A stretch of 64,000 nucleotides of DNA from Bacillus methanolicus (GCF_028888695.1 NZ_PNFF01000001.1:1311501-1375500); one strand, 5' to 3'. Shown: positions 26,667 through 36,208, counted from the first letter of the stretch. The notes: a model not told the origin generated them from the letters alone. Made by a program: numbers and translations.

Positions 26667-27326
26667 TTACAAACCCCCTCGAACCTTTAAGTATTCTTCA
26701 AGTCCTTTTTTTCGAAGCTTGCACGCAGGACACTCCCCGCAGCCATCAGCAATGATGCCATTATAGCAAGTTAACGTTTTTTCCCTCACAAAATCAAAAG
26801 CACCGAGTTCATCTGCCAACTTCCAAGTTTCTGCTTTATTTAGCCACATTAAGGGTGTATGAATGACAAATTGGTAATCCATCGAAAGATTCAATGTTAC
26901 ATTTAAAGACTTGATAAAAACATCTCTGCAATCCGGATATCCGCTAAAGTCTGTTTCACAAACACCGGTTACGATGTGTTTTGCCCCTACTTGATTTGCC
27001 AGCACTCCGGCAAATGAAAGAAATAATAAATTTCTGCCGGGAACAAACGTTGATGGCAGTTCGCCCTCTTCCCCATCTTTTACAGGAATTTCATCCCTTG
27101 TTAAAGCATTCGGAGCCAATTGGTTTAACAAAGACATATCTAAAATATGATGTTTAATACCAAGTTCTTTTGCGATGTTTTTCGCACATTCAATCTCCGT
27201 TTTGTGTCTCTGATTATAATCAAAAGTAACTGCGATTACTTCTTCAAATTGCTTCATCGCCCAGAATAAACAAGTAGTGCTGTCCTGGCCTCCGCTAAAC
27301 ACGACAATGGCCTTTTCTTTTTTCAT
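26667..27326 (-). CDS. queC: 7-cyano-7-deazaguanine synthase QueC
   Basis: 219 residues with the N-type ATP pyrophosphatase loop SGGQDSTTC (near residue 11) and the C-terminal zinc motif [14 protein letters not shown]. It converts CDG to preQ0 with ATP and ammonia. It is the first gene of the operon, behind a preQ1 riboswitch. QueF is not in the window. Confidence 0.95.
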   Translation of the reverse strand: MKKEKAIVVFSGGQDSTTCLFWAMKQFEEVIAVTFDYNQRHKTEIECAKNIAKELGIKHHILDMSLLNQLAPNALTRDEIPVKDGEEGELPSTFVPGRNLLFLSFAGVLANQVGAKHIVTGVCETDFSGYPDCRDVFIKSLNVTLNLSMDYQFVIHTPLMWLNKAETWKLADELGAFDFVREKTLTCYNGIIADGCGECPACKLRKKGLEEYLKVRGGL

Positions 27327-27344
27327 TTTCCAATCTTCCTTTCA

Positions 27345-27416
27345 AAGAAAAAACAGCACTACTAAGAAAGTAGCACTGTTTTCTTAGTTTTTTTAAAGAG
27401 GGTAGCTAGAACCTCT
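27345..27416 (-). promoter_or_regulatory. preQ1-I riboswitch with terminator
   Basis: On the minus strand the aptamer AGAGGTTCTAGCTACCCTCT is followed by an A-rich tail AAAAAAACTAAG, the class I preQ1 H-type pseudoknot (27416-27383). A terminator AACAGTGCTACT/AGTAGTGCTGTT with TTTTTT follows (27380-27345), then queC. PreQ1 would turn the operon off. Confidence 0.93.
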
Positions 27417-27601
27417 ACCGTAATAAACGGATTTTTTATTCACTTACTCTTATTCTAACATAATTTTATTGAATCGGAAAATGATCTTTCTGCCAAATGA
27501 GAAATTGACTTTTCTAGGTTAATTATTGATAGACTATTAGAATTATTTTATTATTTTCATTAAACAATAGTAACTTATCTTATGATTAAAGGAGACTAAT
27601 T

Positions 27602-29632
27602 ATGCACTCTTATGTGAATCAACGAACAGGTGTATTTCCATCCGTTTGCCCCTTGGATTGCCCGGATCAATGCGGCTTGCTTTTACATAAAAAAGACGGA
27701 AAAATCGTAAAAATAGAGGGAGACCCTAACCATCCCGTGACAAAAGGGAATATTTGCAACAAAGTGCGAAATATGACTGAACGAATTTATGATGAAAAGC
27801 GCTTGAGGTATCCATTAAAACGTACCGGAGCTAAAGGAGAAGGAAAATTTGAGCGGATCAGCTGGAACGAAGCGATTAAGACGATTACTTCCCGTTGGAA
27901 AGACCTTATTCAAACATATGGACCTGAAAGTATTCTTCCCTACAGCTTCTATGGAAACATGGGAAATCTTAGCGCTGAAGGAATGGACCGGCGTTTCTTT
28001 CATCGGTTAGGCGCCTCCCAGCTGGATCGATCCATTTGTTCATCCGCCGGTAATGCGGGGTATAAATATACGATGGGCGGCAGTTTTGGAATTGACCCCG
28101 AAGATACCATTCATTCAAAATTAATTATTTTTTGGGGGATAAATGCTGTTAGCACAAATATGCATCAAGTGGTTCTTGCCCAAAAAGCCCGAAAAAACGG
28201 AGCGAAGATTATTGTCATTGATGTACATAAGAATCAAACTGGCCGATTGGCCGACTGGTTCATTCCCGTTTTGCCTGGAACCGATAGTGCTCTCGCGTTG
28301 GGGATCATGCATATTTTATTTGCCGAAGACATGGTAGACAACGATTTTTTACAGAAATATACAGTCGGATATGAAGAATTGCGTGAGCATGTTGTTCAAT
28401 ATGATCCCGTTACTGTTTCCGGCATTACTGGTGTTCCGGTTGAAGATATTTATAAACTTGCCCGGATGTATGGTCAAATGTCACCTTCCTTTATTCGAAT
28501 CGGTAATGGGCTTCAGCATCATGATAATGGGGGTATGTGCGTTCGAACCATTTCCTGCCTTCCTGCTCTAACCGGACAATGGCTTGTAAAAGGCGGCGGA
28601 GCAATCAAGTCAAATAAAGGTTATTTAGCCCATAATACAGGAAAATTACAACGCCCGGATTTATTACAAAATAAAAATACACGCATCATAAATATGAATT
28701 TGCTAGGCCAAGCATTACTAGAATTAGACCCGCCTGTAAAGTCTTTATTCGTGTACGGTTCGAACCCTGCGGTTGTTGCTCCTGAAGCCAATAAAGTAAG
28801 AAAAGGACTTGCACGAGAAGATCTCTTTGTCGTCGTGCATGACTTATTTTTAACAGAAACGGCAAAATACGCTGATATTGTACTTCCTGCAACATCATCA
28901 TTTGAAAATACTGATTTTTATACATCCTATTGGCATCATTATATTCAGATTCAGCAGCCGGTCATTGAACATTATGGAGAGTCTAAATCAAATACAGAAG
29001 TGTTCCGATTGCTTGCAAAAGAAATGGGATTTGATGACCGCGTTTTTCATGAGACAGATGAAGAGATGATTATGCAGGCACTTGATTTCCCAAGAAACCC
29101 TTATTTGGAAGGAATCGATTATGAAACATTGGTTGAAAAGCAGTATGTAAAAGCAAAGGTAAAACCTTTGTTCCCTGGAAAACTTCCAACACCAAGCGGG
29201 AAAATTGAACTTTATTCAAAAAAGATGGATGTAGACGGGTTTCCCCCGCTGCCAACCTATACACCTCTAGTTGACGATGGGGACTTTCCGTTTTTATTTG
29301 TTCCCGGACCAAACCATAATTTCTTAAACTCAACTTTTTCAAATAATGAAAAACACATTTCTTTTGAAAAAGAACCGCGCTTGCATATGAATGTGAAAGA
29401 TGCATTATCGAAAGGTATTAAGGATGGTGATCAAGTCCGAGTGTGGAACGACCGCGGAGAATGTGAAATGAAAGTTTCAGTAGGTGAAAACGTACTTCCG
29501 GGCGTCGTCGTTACTCAAGGACTATGGGTGGGTGCGAAGCAGCTTGTAAACTCACTTACCCCGGACCGAGTAGCAGATATGGGCAACGGTGCGACGTTCT
29601 TTTCCGGCCGTGTAGATGTAGAGAAACTATAA
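27602..29632 (+). CDS. Molybdopterin-dependent oxidoreductase (YoaE/YyaE-like)
   Basis: 676 residues of the DMSO reductase superfamily. The N-terminal 4Fe-4S motif is CPLDCPDQCG, with the fourth cysteine in GNICNK near residue 50. Molybdopterin-binding blocks include FWGINAVSTN, VLPGTDSAL, VYGSNPAVVAPE and the C-terminal domain with LFVPGPNHNFLNSTF. No Tat signal is visible, so it is likely cytoplasmic. It resembles B. subtilis YoaE and YyaE, often annotated as formate dehydrogenase-like without proof. No partner subunits are adjacent. It ends in a terminator. Confidence 0.85.
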   Translation: MHSYVNQRTGVFPSVCPLDCPDQCGLLLHKKDGKIVKIEGDPNHPVTKGNICNKVRNMTERIYDEKRLRYPLKRTGAKGEGKFERISWNEAIKTITSRWKDLIQTYGPESILPYSFYGNMGNLSAEGMDRRFFHRLGASQLDRSICSSAGNAGYKYTMGGSFGIDPEDTIHSKLIIFWGINAVSTNMHQVVLAQKARKNGAKIIVIDVHKNQTGRLADWFIPVLPGTDSALALGIMHILFAEDMVDNDFLQKYTVGYEELREHVVQYDPVTVSGITGVPVEDIYKLARMYGQMSPSFIRIGNGLQHHDNGGMCVRTISCLPALTGQWLVKGGGAIKSNKGYLAHNTGKLQRPDLLQNKNTRIINMNLLGQALLELDPPVKSLFVYGSNPAVVAPEANKVRKGLAREDLFVVVHDLFLTETAKYADIVLPATSSFENTDFYTSYWHHYIQIQQPVIEHYGESKSNTEVFRLLAKEMGFDDRVFHETDEEMIMQALDFPRNPYLEGIDYETLVEKQYVKAKVKPLFPGKLPTPSGKIELYSKKMDVDGFPPLPTYTPLVDDGDFPFLFVPGPNHNFLNSTFSNNEKHISFEKEPRLHMNVKDALSKGIKDGDQVRVWNDRGECEMKVSVGENVLPGVVVTQGLWVGAKQLVNSLTPDRVADMGNGATFFSGRVDVEKL

Positions 29633-29662
29633 GATTGCTATGCTAATAGATTGAAAGAACGA

Positions 29663-29690
29663 ACCAGAGTCAGAAGGCTCTGGTTTTTTT
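29663..29690 (+). terminator. Terminator of the molybdopterin oxidoreductase gene
   Basis: ACCAGAG pairs with CTCTGGT over an eight-base loop, followed by TTTTTTT. Confidence 0.92.
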
Positions 29691-29830
29691 GACTGTTCAG
29701 GGTTGTATATACGGATTGCCTAGTTTAAAAATCAATCAATGGCTCATTTTAATCTGCAAAATACTGAGCCATCAATCACTAACCTGATAGCCTGATAACA
29801 CTTTCGAACAGACAGACTGCTCTTAATGAA

Positions 29831-29960
29831 TATCGACTATTTTTTGAATATATCGACCAGTTTTGGTGAGATATCGACCACTTTTCAGAATATATCGACC
29901 AGTTTTGGTGAGATATCGGCCCCTCTATGAATATATCGACCACCTTTCAGGATATATCGG
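29831..29960. repeat. 20-21 bp repeat array (TATCGACC type)
   Basis: TATCGAC or TATCGG cores start at 29831, 29851, 29872, 29893, 29914, 29934 and 29955, so spacing is 20-21 bp. Two of the spacers (CAGTTTTGGTGAGA) are identical. Unit sequence differs from the TATGAGCC arrays but the period is the same. Confidence 0.85.
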
Positions 29961-29973
29961 TTACCGATAACGC

Positions 29974-30000
29974 AAAAGCCGCCCGAAAGGCGGTTTTTTT
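29974..30000 (+). terminator. Hairpin CCGCC/GGCGG with T-run
   Basis: CCGCC (29979-29983) pairs with GGCGG (29989-29993) around CGAAA, followed by seven Ts. No gene ends directly before it. The hairpin and about 15 upstream bases recur almost exactly at 33691-33728. Confidence 0.75.
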
Positions 30001-30230
30001 AAAGATTTGAAAATATAAATCGATCAAGCATAAAACCGAATCTAGCAAAATTATTCTATAGTATATCCATTCATCCGTAATTCGTCTTGTGTTTGTCGTG
30101 TCTAAAACGAGGCGTTTAAACAGTTATTTTATTCTAATTAATTTATTATAGAAATTTTATCGTAAAAGAGCTGTTTATTAGTATGAACATGAGGGGGTTA
30201 CCCGCCCTGAGTCACGGATCAAGTGAAGGA

Positions 30231-30390
30231 TATGAGCCTTTGTTTCAACTTATGAGCCTTCGTTTTGATATATGAGCCTTTGTTTCGTTTTATGAGCCGT
30301 CATTTTGATTTATGAGCCTCTGTTTCAATTTATGAGCCGTCATTCTGATATATGAGCCTTAATTTCAATATATGAGCCGTCGATCACATA
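30231..30390. repeat. 20-bp repeat array (TATGAGCC type), copy 2
   Basis: TATGAGCC occurs exactly at 30231, 30251, 30271, 30291, 30311, 30331, 30351 and 30371, a strict 20-bp period. Spacers alternate loosely between TTTGTTTCAATT-like and GTCATTTTGATT-like forms. A related array is at 10651-10765. Confidence 0.9.
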
Positions 30391-30688
30391 TCTAGGCTTC
30401 CGTTCTAATAAATTAATAAAATGCCTGTTTTTCGAATATCCGGTTTTTCTATGGTAATTTTAAATTCGTGCGAAATGACGCCAAGGGGTTTATTTTTGTT
30501 TTGATTATTTACACCTCACATGTAAAGAGTATGCAGCAGCTTTACCTCACCTTGTTCTCTATTCAGTATGTTGACATATAAAACGAAATTTCCCTCATAT
30601 ATTGATACAGACACCCTATATGTTACGTAAACTAATAATTCTGTTATTACAGTATCGTTTATCTTTTACAAAGAGAGAAGAATGTTTT

Positions 30689-31853
30689 ATGGAATCACGG
30701 CCTTCGAAAAGAATTGTGTACGAAAATATACCGCAACCCATTAGGGATGATGGTGCTGGTGCGACCGATTTCGGTCCTCGAGACGTCATGAGGGACCATG
30801 AGAACCCCGACATGCTAGTTCCGCCAGCCACCGACGCCGGAACGATCCCCAATTTAAAGTTCTCTTTTTCCGACACCCATATGCAGTTAAATCACGGCGG
30901 TTGGTCACGGGAAGTAACGGTTAGAGAGCTGCCGATCCGCTACCACGCTTGCAGGGGTGAACATGCGTCTGACGCCTGGCGGTGTGCGTGAGTTACATTG
31001 GCATAAGCAAACAGAATGGGCCTACATGATTTTGGGCCTTGCACGAATCACCTCGGTCGACCAGGACGGGCGGAACTTTATAGCCGATGTCGGCGCAGGG
31101 GATTAGTGGTACTTTCCCGCCGGAATTCCACACTCAATTCAAGGACTGGAGGAAGGCTGCGAATTTCTGCTCGTTTTCGACGACGGCAGCTTCTCCGAGT
31201 TCGACACCTTCACTATTACCGATTGGTTCGCACACACACCAAAGGACGTGCTGGCTGCAAATTTCGGTGTACCAAAAAGCGCCTTTGCCCACATCCCTAC
31301 AAAACAGCGATACATTTTCCAAGCAAAGGTGCCCGGCTCACTGGAAAGCCAGAAGGTGTCGGATCCTTACGGTACTGTGCCTAAGAGCTTCACACATCGG
31401 CTGCTTGCACAGGATCCAATCGTAACTCCGGGCGGGACAGTACGTATAGTTGATTCCACCAACTTCCCCATTTCAACTACAATCGCGGCGGCGTTGGTGG
31501 AAGTCAAGCCAGGCGGAATGAGAGAAATGCATTGGCATCCGAATAACGATGAGTGGCAGTATTACCTCTCGGGAACCGGGCGAATGACAGTATTTGCGGC
31601 GAGTGGCACGGCCCGAACTTTTAATTACCGGGCCGGTGATGTAGGATATGTACCGTTCGCCATGGGCCATCACATCCAAAACACAGGCCACCAAAGCCTT
31701 TGGTTTCTGGAGATATTCAAGAGTAATCGCTTTGCCGACGTGTCATTGAACCAGTGGATGGCGCTGACTCCAAAAGAGCTAGTAGAGGACCACTTGCATG
31801 TAGGGCCGGAATTGATGAACTCATTGCGGAAGGAGAAATGGCCTGTCGTCTAA
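30689..31853 (+). pseudogene. Oxalate decarboxylase (bicupin, OxdC/OxdD-like), broken
   Basis: Read through three frame segments, the whole bicupin is recognisable. It starts at ATG 30689 ([20 protein letters not shown]), keeps [14 protein letters not shown] and [18 protein letters not shown], then shifts frame near 30935 after VRELP. The second frame continues with [17 protein letters not shown] (first cupin manganese ligands) but has TAG at 31104 where a leucine of GDLWYFP is expected. After it, the frame is open to 31853, including the second cupin ([23 protein letters not shown]). Family enzymes split oxalate to formate and CO2. Base composition is more GC-rich than the surroundings. Confidence 0.9.
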
Positions 31854-31905
31854 TAAATGATTTTATAAACTACTAATCCAACTTCCGATAAACACTGATT
31901 TTGCT

Positions 31906-31935
31906 AACCTCTCTTGTTTCAAGGGAGGTTTTTTA
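31906..31935. terminator. Terminator between oxalate decarboxylase remnant and cotA
   Basis: AACCTCTCTTG pairs with CAAGGGAGGTT around TTT, followed by TTTTAT on the plus strand and preceded by A-runs that serve cotA on the minus strand. Confidence 0.8.
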
Positions 31936-31944
31936 TGGACTGTA

Positions 31945-33477
31945 TTATCGGATAACAATATACGGTCTCATCATCTCATAATCTTCGTGCTCCAAGATAT
32001 GACAGTGCCATACATACAACCCTTCATAAGGGCCAAACTTCATAATAATTCGAGTAACCTGGTTAGGATTAGCTCTTACTGTATCCTTCAATCCTCGTTC
32101 TTGTGGTTCGGGAGGCATCGCCGGACCCGTATAATGGATAATTCTCTCCTTGTTATACTTTTCTACATCGAAATCTCTCCGGTCTAATATTTGAAAATCA
32201 ATTAAGTGAAGATGAATTGGATGTGTATCCGTAGTTAAGTTAATTAGATACCATATTTCGGTTGATCCCAATTTTGGATTTTCTGTAATGGGGGCATCCC
32301 ACTGTTTATTATCCAATAGCATGAATTCACGACCGTACTTATCCATATTATCATTTAATGTTAAGTATCGTATCTTTGAAGCTGACTGTTCTTTCATTTT
32401 TGGAAGAGGCATCATATAAGCCGGAATAACACTCGTATCAATACTTGAGAGCGGAAGAGTCACTCTAAACTGCATTACAGTACCTGTATTTTCATTTGCC
32501 GGATCTCCGGTTGGAAAAGGCGCAGGTGCATCGTTTGTCATGATTATATTCTTGCCCTCTAAATTGGAAAAATCAATGATCACATCTGCTCGTTCTGCAG
32601 GTGCCAACATGATTTCTTTGACTCCTATCGGGTGTTGTATTAATCCCCCATCCGTCCCGATTTGATAAATAAGTTGTCCCGAATCAAGCTTTAGCCTATA
32701 GAAACGGGTGTTAGATGCATTTAACAGCCTGAATCGATATTTACGGGGTTCCACTTTTAGAAACGGCCATACTTTTCCGTTTACCAAGATGGTATCCCCA
32801 ATAAATTCAGGAATGATCGACGTTTCTAATTCCGGAACTGGTTTATCTGGTTGTTTCGGGTAATAAAGAGAACCATCTTTATTAAAAGTCTTGTCTTGTA
32901 TCAAAAGAGGGACCTCATATTTTCCACTTGGTAAATTCAATAAACGTTCCCGATGATCTCTTATAAGATAGAATCCTGCCAATCCAGCATACACATTGAG
33001 CCTCGTAATACCAAGCGTATGGTCATGATACCAGAGGGTGCAAGCATGATTGCAATTATCATATCGATATACTTGCTTTCTAAAATATCGACCGACTTGT
33101 TTAAATCCCTTTGTAAACCAAGCCTCCGGGTAGCCATCGCTTTCCCATTCAACACAAGCACCGTGTACATGTACCACCGTTCGTACTTCCGGTACATCCA
33201 TATGGGCACCATGCACCGTATTGTCTACCGGCAAAAGATGCTTATCTGGAAGATTGTTGATCCATTTAATAAACACTTTTTCTCCACTCTCTACTTCAAT
33301 TGTAGGTCCTGGATAGCTGCCTTCATAGCCCCAAACCGTTGTATCATTTAACTCACTATGGAGTGATTGCTTAAATTCCGTCATCTTCACTTCATAATAA
33401 GTATGAAACTGATCTTTCCATCGAGGTTTTAAAATAGGAGGAATGGGGAGTTCATCTACGAATTTAGAGATAATCAT
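31945..33477 (-). CDS. cotA: CotA-like multicopper oxidase (spore coat laccase)
   Basis: 510 residues, close to the 513 of B. subtilis CotA, with no signal peptide. Copper ligands appear in order: HVHGACVEW (near 103), LWYHDHTLG (near 151), THPIHLHLID (near 417) and VWHCHILEHEDYEMM at the end. The start MIISKFVDELPIPP resembles CotA (EKFVDALPIPD). CotA is an outer-coat laccase that makes the spore pigment and also oxidises bilirubin. ATG 33477 follows GGAG. It is monocistronic. Confidence 0.92.
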   Translation of the reverse strand: MIISKFVDELPIPPILKPRWKDQFHTYYEVKMTEFKQSLHSELNDTTVWGYEGSYPGPTIEVESGEKVFIKWINNLPDKHLLPVDNTVHGAHMDVPEVRTVVHVHGACVEWESDGYPEAWFTKGFKQVGRYFRKQVYRYDNCNHACTLWYHDHTLGITRLNVYAGLAGFYLIRDHRERLLNLPSGKYEVPLLIQDKTFNKDGSLYYPKQPDKPVPELETSIIPEFIGDTILVNGKVWPFLKVEPRKYRFRLLNASNTRFYRLKLDSGQLIYQIGTDGGLIQHPIGVKEIMLAPAERADVIIDFSNLEGKNIIMTNDAPAPFPTGDPANENTGTVMQFRVTLPLSSIDTSVIPAYMMPLPKMKEQSASKIRYLTLNDNMDKYGREFMLLDNKQWDAPITENPKLGSTEIWYLINLTTDTHPIHLHLIDFQILDRRDFDVEKYNKERIIHYTGPAMPPEPQERGLKDTVRANPNQVTRIIMKFGPYEGLYVWHCHILEHEDYEMMRPYIVIR

Positions 33478-33701
33478 ATTTCCGCTCCTTTATAACCTGC
33501 TGATTATAATTACTTTTTTATAAAGGTTATAAATATTACAAGCCCTGTATGACAAATTCAAATGGTTTGTGTGGTTGAAAATAGTGCGATTGCGTGAGGA
33601 AATCAAAGAAAACAAAAGAGAAGTTCATAGCTGAACATATAGTGCGTACTATTCTGAATCATTGGAATAGGTTCTTCTGTTAGCATGACATACCGATCAC
33701 G

Positions 33702-33728
33702 CAAAAGCCGCCCGAAAAGGCGGTTTTT
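33702..33728. terminator. Terminator downstream of the NlpC/P60 gene
   Basis: CCGCC pairs with GGCGG around CGAAAA, with a T-run on the plus strand and CTTTTG on the minus strand. It nearly duplicates the hairpin at 29974-30000, including the upstream ACGCAAAAG. The 33478-33701 stretch shows no gene. Confidence 0.75.
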
Positions 33729-33761
33729 GCTAATTCTTCCTAAACGAGGTACGAAAAATAA

Positions 33762-34934
33762 CTAAATTCGTATAACACGCCCATTGAACTTTTGTTTCCA
33801 ATAACCGGTTGACATATCAGCAATTGCGACGCCGGTGGAGCTTTGCGATCCGATGAATTTCCCGTTTCCTACATATATGCCAACGTGTCCATCCTTTTTA
33901 TATGTATCAAAGAAAACGAGATCTCCCGGCTGCATTTCTTTTACTGAAATTTGGCGCCCTGAATTTTTTAAGGAATCTGTAGTGGAACCCACTTTAATGC
34001 CTGCTTGAGAAAATGCCCAATGAACAAAACCGGAACAATCAAATCTTCCATTCGCAATATCATAAGCGTTTCTTCCGCCGCCAAACACATAGACTGAGTT
34101 TCCGATATATTTGTATCCAGCCGTAATAACAGTGTTTTTGTTTCCATTCGTTTCTTCATTCGTATTTTGAGCAGCAGCTCCGTTTGTTAAATTGGCCTGA
34201 CTATCTAATTTTTGCTTCGGAACCGCAAGATTACTAGCTTTTATATGTGATTCTGCCTTTGAAGCAATATTTTTTTCTTCTATTTTAGCAAGCTGTTCCC
34301 TTCTCAAATCGTATTGTTTTTGTTGTTCTTCGAGTTGAACCTGCATTCCTTCAAGCTCTGCTTTCTTTCTAGTCAAATCGGTAAGTTTTTGTTGTAAAGA
34401 ATCTTGTTTGTTTTTATGATCCCTTTTATCAGCTTCGTACTGTTCCAAAAGCTCCTTATCAGCTTCTGCAATCATAACCACTGCTCCTACCCGATCTACA
34501 AAATCACTAAAGCTCTCAGAACCAACCAGTACTTCCAGATAGCTGACATCACGGCCGCTTGCCTGATAAGATTTTGCACGCTCCTTTAATAGTTCATTTC
34601 GTTTTGCGATTCTTTTTTCTATTTCAACAAGCTCTTTTTCCAGCTGTTTGATTTGTGAAGTTGTTTCAACAATATCTGCTTCTGCCTTCACAATCATGTT
34701 TTGATTATCTCGTATTGCTTGATTAACTTGCTGTATTTGTTTATTTAATCCGGTAAGTTCATTCTTAACCTGGGAAACTTCTTGATCTTCCTTTGATATG
34801 TTTGCTTGAATCTGCTTCTTCATTTCCGATTTTTGATTTTCTAAATCACTAACAGTTTCTGCATGTACAAATGGAGCCACAAATCCCATTGCAAACATTA
34901 CAGCAGTGCACAGCACCATCACCATATTTTTCAT
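33762..34934 (-). CDS. Secreted NlpC/P60 endopeptidase with coiled-coil domain (CwlO-like)
   Basis: About 390 residues. A signal peptide ends near FVHA (residue 26). Residues 30-235 form a long coiled coil of the CwlO/PcsB N-terminal type (TSQIKQLEKELVEIEKRI), with the conserved SYLEVLVGSESFSDFVDR. After a linker, the C-terminal NlpC/P60 domain holds the catalytic cysteine in RFDCSGFVHW (near 300) and histidine in KDGHVGIYVG (near 350). Such enzymes cut D-Glu-meso-DAP bonds in peptidoglycan during elongation and are usually activated by FtsEX through the coiled coil. ATG 34934 is used; GTG 34937 is also possible. Confidence 0.9.
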   Translation of the reverse strand: MKNMVMVLCTAVMFAMGFVAPFVHAETVSDLENQKSEMKKQIQANISKEDQEVSQVKNELTGLNKQIQQVNQAIRDNQNMIVKAEADIVETTSQIKQLEKELVEIEKRIAKRNELLKERAKSYQASGRDVSYLEVLVGSESFSDFVDRVGAVVMIAEADKELLEQYEADKRDHKNKQDSLQQKLTDLTRKKAELEGMQVQLEEQQKQYDLRREQLAKIEEKNIASKAESHIKASNLAVPKQKLDSQANLTNGAAAQNTNEETNGNKNTVITAGYKYIGNSVYVFGGGRNAYDIANGRFDCSGFVHWAFSQAGIKVGSTTDSLKNSGRQISVKEMQPGDLVFFDTYKKDGHVGIYVGNGKFIGSQSSTGVAIADMSTGYWKQKFNGRVIRI

Positions 34935-35371
34935 CACTCATTGCACCTTCTTTCTCTTTTTTGAAAATAAAAAAGATTTTCCAGTAAACCGCCAACATAA
35001 TGACAACTTGTAAAAAACTCTTCTTAACAATGAAATTTCTCTCTACCGAAAATCCACAATCAATATTGAGTGACAACATTCAGTTCGAAAATATTTTCAG
35101 ACTATTTGTACATTTAGGAGTATAGCACCCAAATTTGTCACGTTGATAATAGGAACATTACAATTAGATTAAACCGCTTTTTGTAAAATTTTACACATAT
35201 ATTTAGAACAAGGATTTTTCTCTCGTCCGCATTCTTTACAAGATGGACTGTTTCTTGATATGACATAGAAAACTGAGGCGATTGATTATTTTAAAAACAA
35301 AGTCAACGAAGTAATAAAAAACACTCGTTTGTAAAAAATAGATCAGAATTGTAACGAAAGGAGGTTTGAAA
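34935..35371. other. Intergenic region, no supported gene
   Basis: It holds the leader of the NlpC/P60 gene and the promoter region of the small plus-strand ORF at 35372. A cysteine-rich minus-strand frame at about 35169-35268 lacks a start codon (see rejected list). Confidence 0.5.
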
Positions 35372-35506
35372 ATGACCAACCGTAATGATAATCGGGAACG
35401 ACGAAATAAATACCCGAATAACCAAAAGCAAGAAACTGAATTCTCGAAAGAAACGAATATTCGAAGTGACATTACAAAAAGAGATTTACAAAATAAATCT
35501 AAATAA
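35372..35506 (+). CDS. Small hydrophilic protein (44 residues)
   Basis: MTNRNDNRERRNKYPNNQKQ followed by ETEFSKETNIRSDITKRDLQ. It has a perfect AAAGGAGG seven bases before the ATG and a strong terminator six bases after the stop, so it is very likely expressed. It is rich in N, R, K and E, without hydrophobic segments. It looks like the small disordered proteins made during sporulation, but no family is recognised. Confidence 0.75.
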   Translation: MTNRNDNRERRNKYPNNQKQETEFSKETNIRSDITKRDLQNKSK

Positions 35507-35512
35507 TAAAGA

Positions 35513-35550
35513 AAGGATCGATTGTCGTTGAACAAACAATCGATCCTTTT
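35513..35550 (+). terminator. Terminator of the small ORF
   Basis: AAGGATCGATTGT pairs with ACAATCGATCCTT around a nine-base loop, followed by TTCC. It also faces the convergent gene ending at 35599. Confidence 0.88.
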
Positions 35551-35598
35551 CCTCTCTTTTGACAGTGCCAAATAATTTTCAGCCCAAAAAGAAATGTT

Positions 35599-36208
35599 TT
35601 AGATCTCCTGGCTAATCTCTTTTCTATATTGAATGGCTGAAAGTAGTTTAAGACCTCTGAGCTTTGGTATTTGTTCGTCAAGTATATTCAAAGCTTCCGT
35701 TTTCTTGCCCTCGCGAACCTTTTCCTCTGCTTCAAGCCAAGTTCGATAAACGGGGTCCTTTACTCTTGCTTTGTAATGCTCATATGTGCTGTGATCGCCT
35801 AGTTGAAGGGCAATGGCTGCACCATAATACCACTTGTAAACGTTATCTTTCATTTGATAAAGCAGTTCTTTTGCTTCATTGTACCGTTTTTGTTTCGAAA
35901 GCAGCATCAAATAAGAAATTACTTTCATTTGATTGGAACGGATCCGAAAAAGTTCTTTTTCAGCCTCCTCTGCATCTCCATTGAAAAAAATGGTATATAA
36001 ACCGGTAGTGCGCTTGTTTCGATTTTCTTAAGAAATTCATGATCTTATCGACGTCTCTCTCAAATAAAACCGGATAATACGACATGTAAAGCAAAGCTGA
36101 AACAAAAGGAATAAAGACTAAAAGAAAAATCCATTGAGGAACATCAAAGACCCCCATGAAAAAAGATGCGATGAGAAGTAACAAAAACAGCCAGACCAAT
36201 TCTAACAC
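35599..36208 (-). pseudogene. Membrane-anchored TPR-like protein split by a frameshift in A7
   Basis: The first frame (36208 to about 35990) encodes two membrane segments (LVWLFLLLLIASFFMGVF and WIFLLVFIPFVSALLYM) and FLRKSKQAHYRFIYHFF. It then reads into a stop. One base over, the text continues smoothly as NGDAEEAEKELFRIRSNQ and the soluble part MKVISYLMLLSKQKRYNEAK to 35599, a helix-pair pattern like TPR repeats. The shift lies in a run of seven As at 35984-35990. It could be a real frameshift, slippage or a sequencing error. The product would be about 200 residues; the family is not recognised. Confidence 0.7.

Larger units (their letters stand above)
29691..30688. other. 1-kb gene-free region with repeat arrays
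   Basis: No credible ORF. It holds an array at 29831-29960, a terminator hairpin at 29974-30000 and a second array at 30231-30390. The last 290 bases before the oxalate decarboxylase remnant are AT-rich with no clear promoter. Confidence 0.7.

Noticed and set aside
29831-30390. CRISPR array
   Set aside because: Units are 20-21 bp, degenerate and have no distinct spacers; no cas genes are present.
35169-35268. Small cysteine-rich protein on the minus strand (SPSCKECGREKNPCSKYMCK)
   Set aside because: The frame has no ATG, GTG or TTG start and no ribosome binding site between the upstream stop and the cysteine motif.
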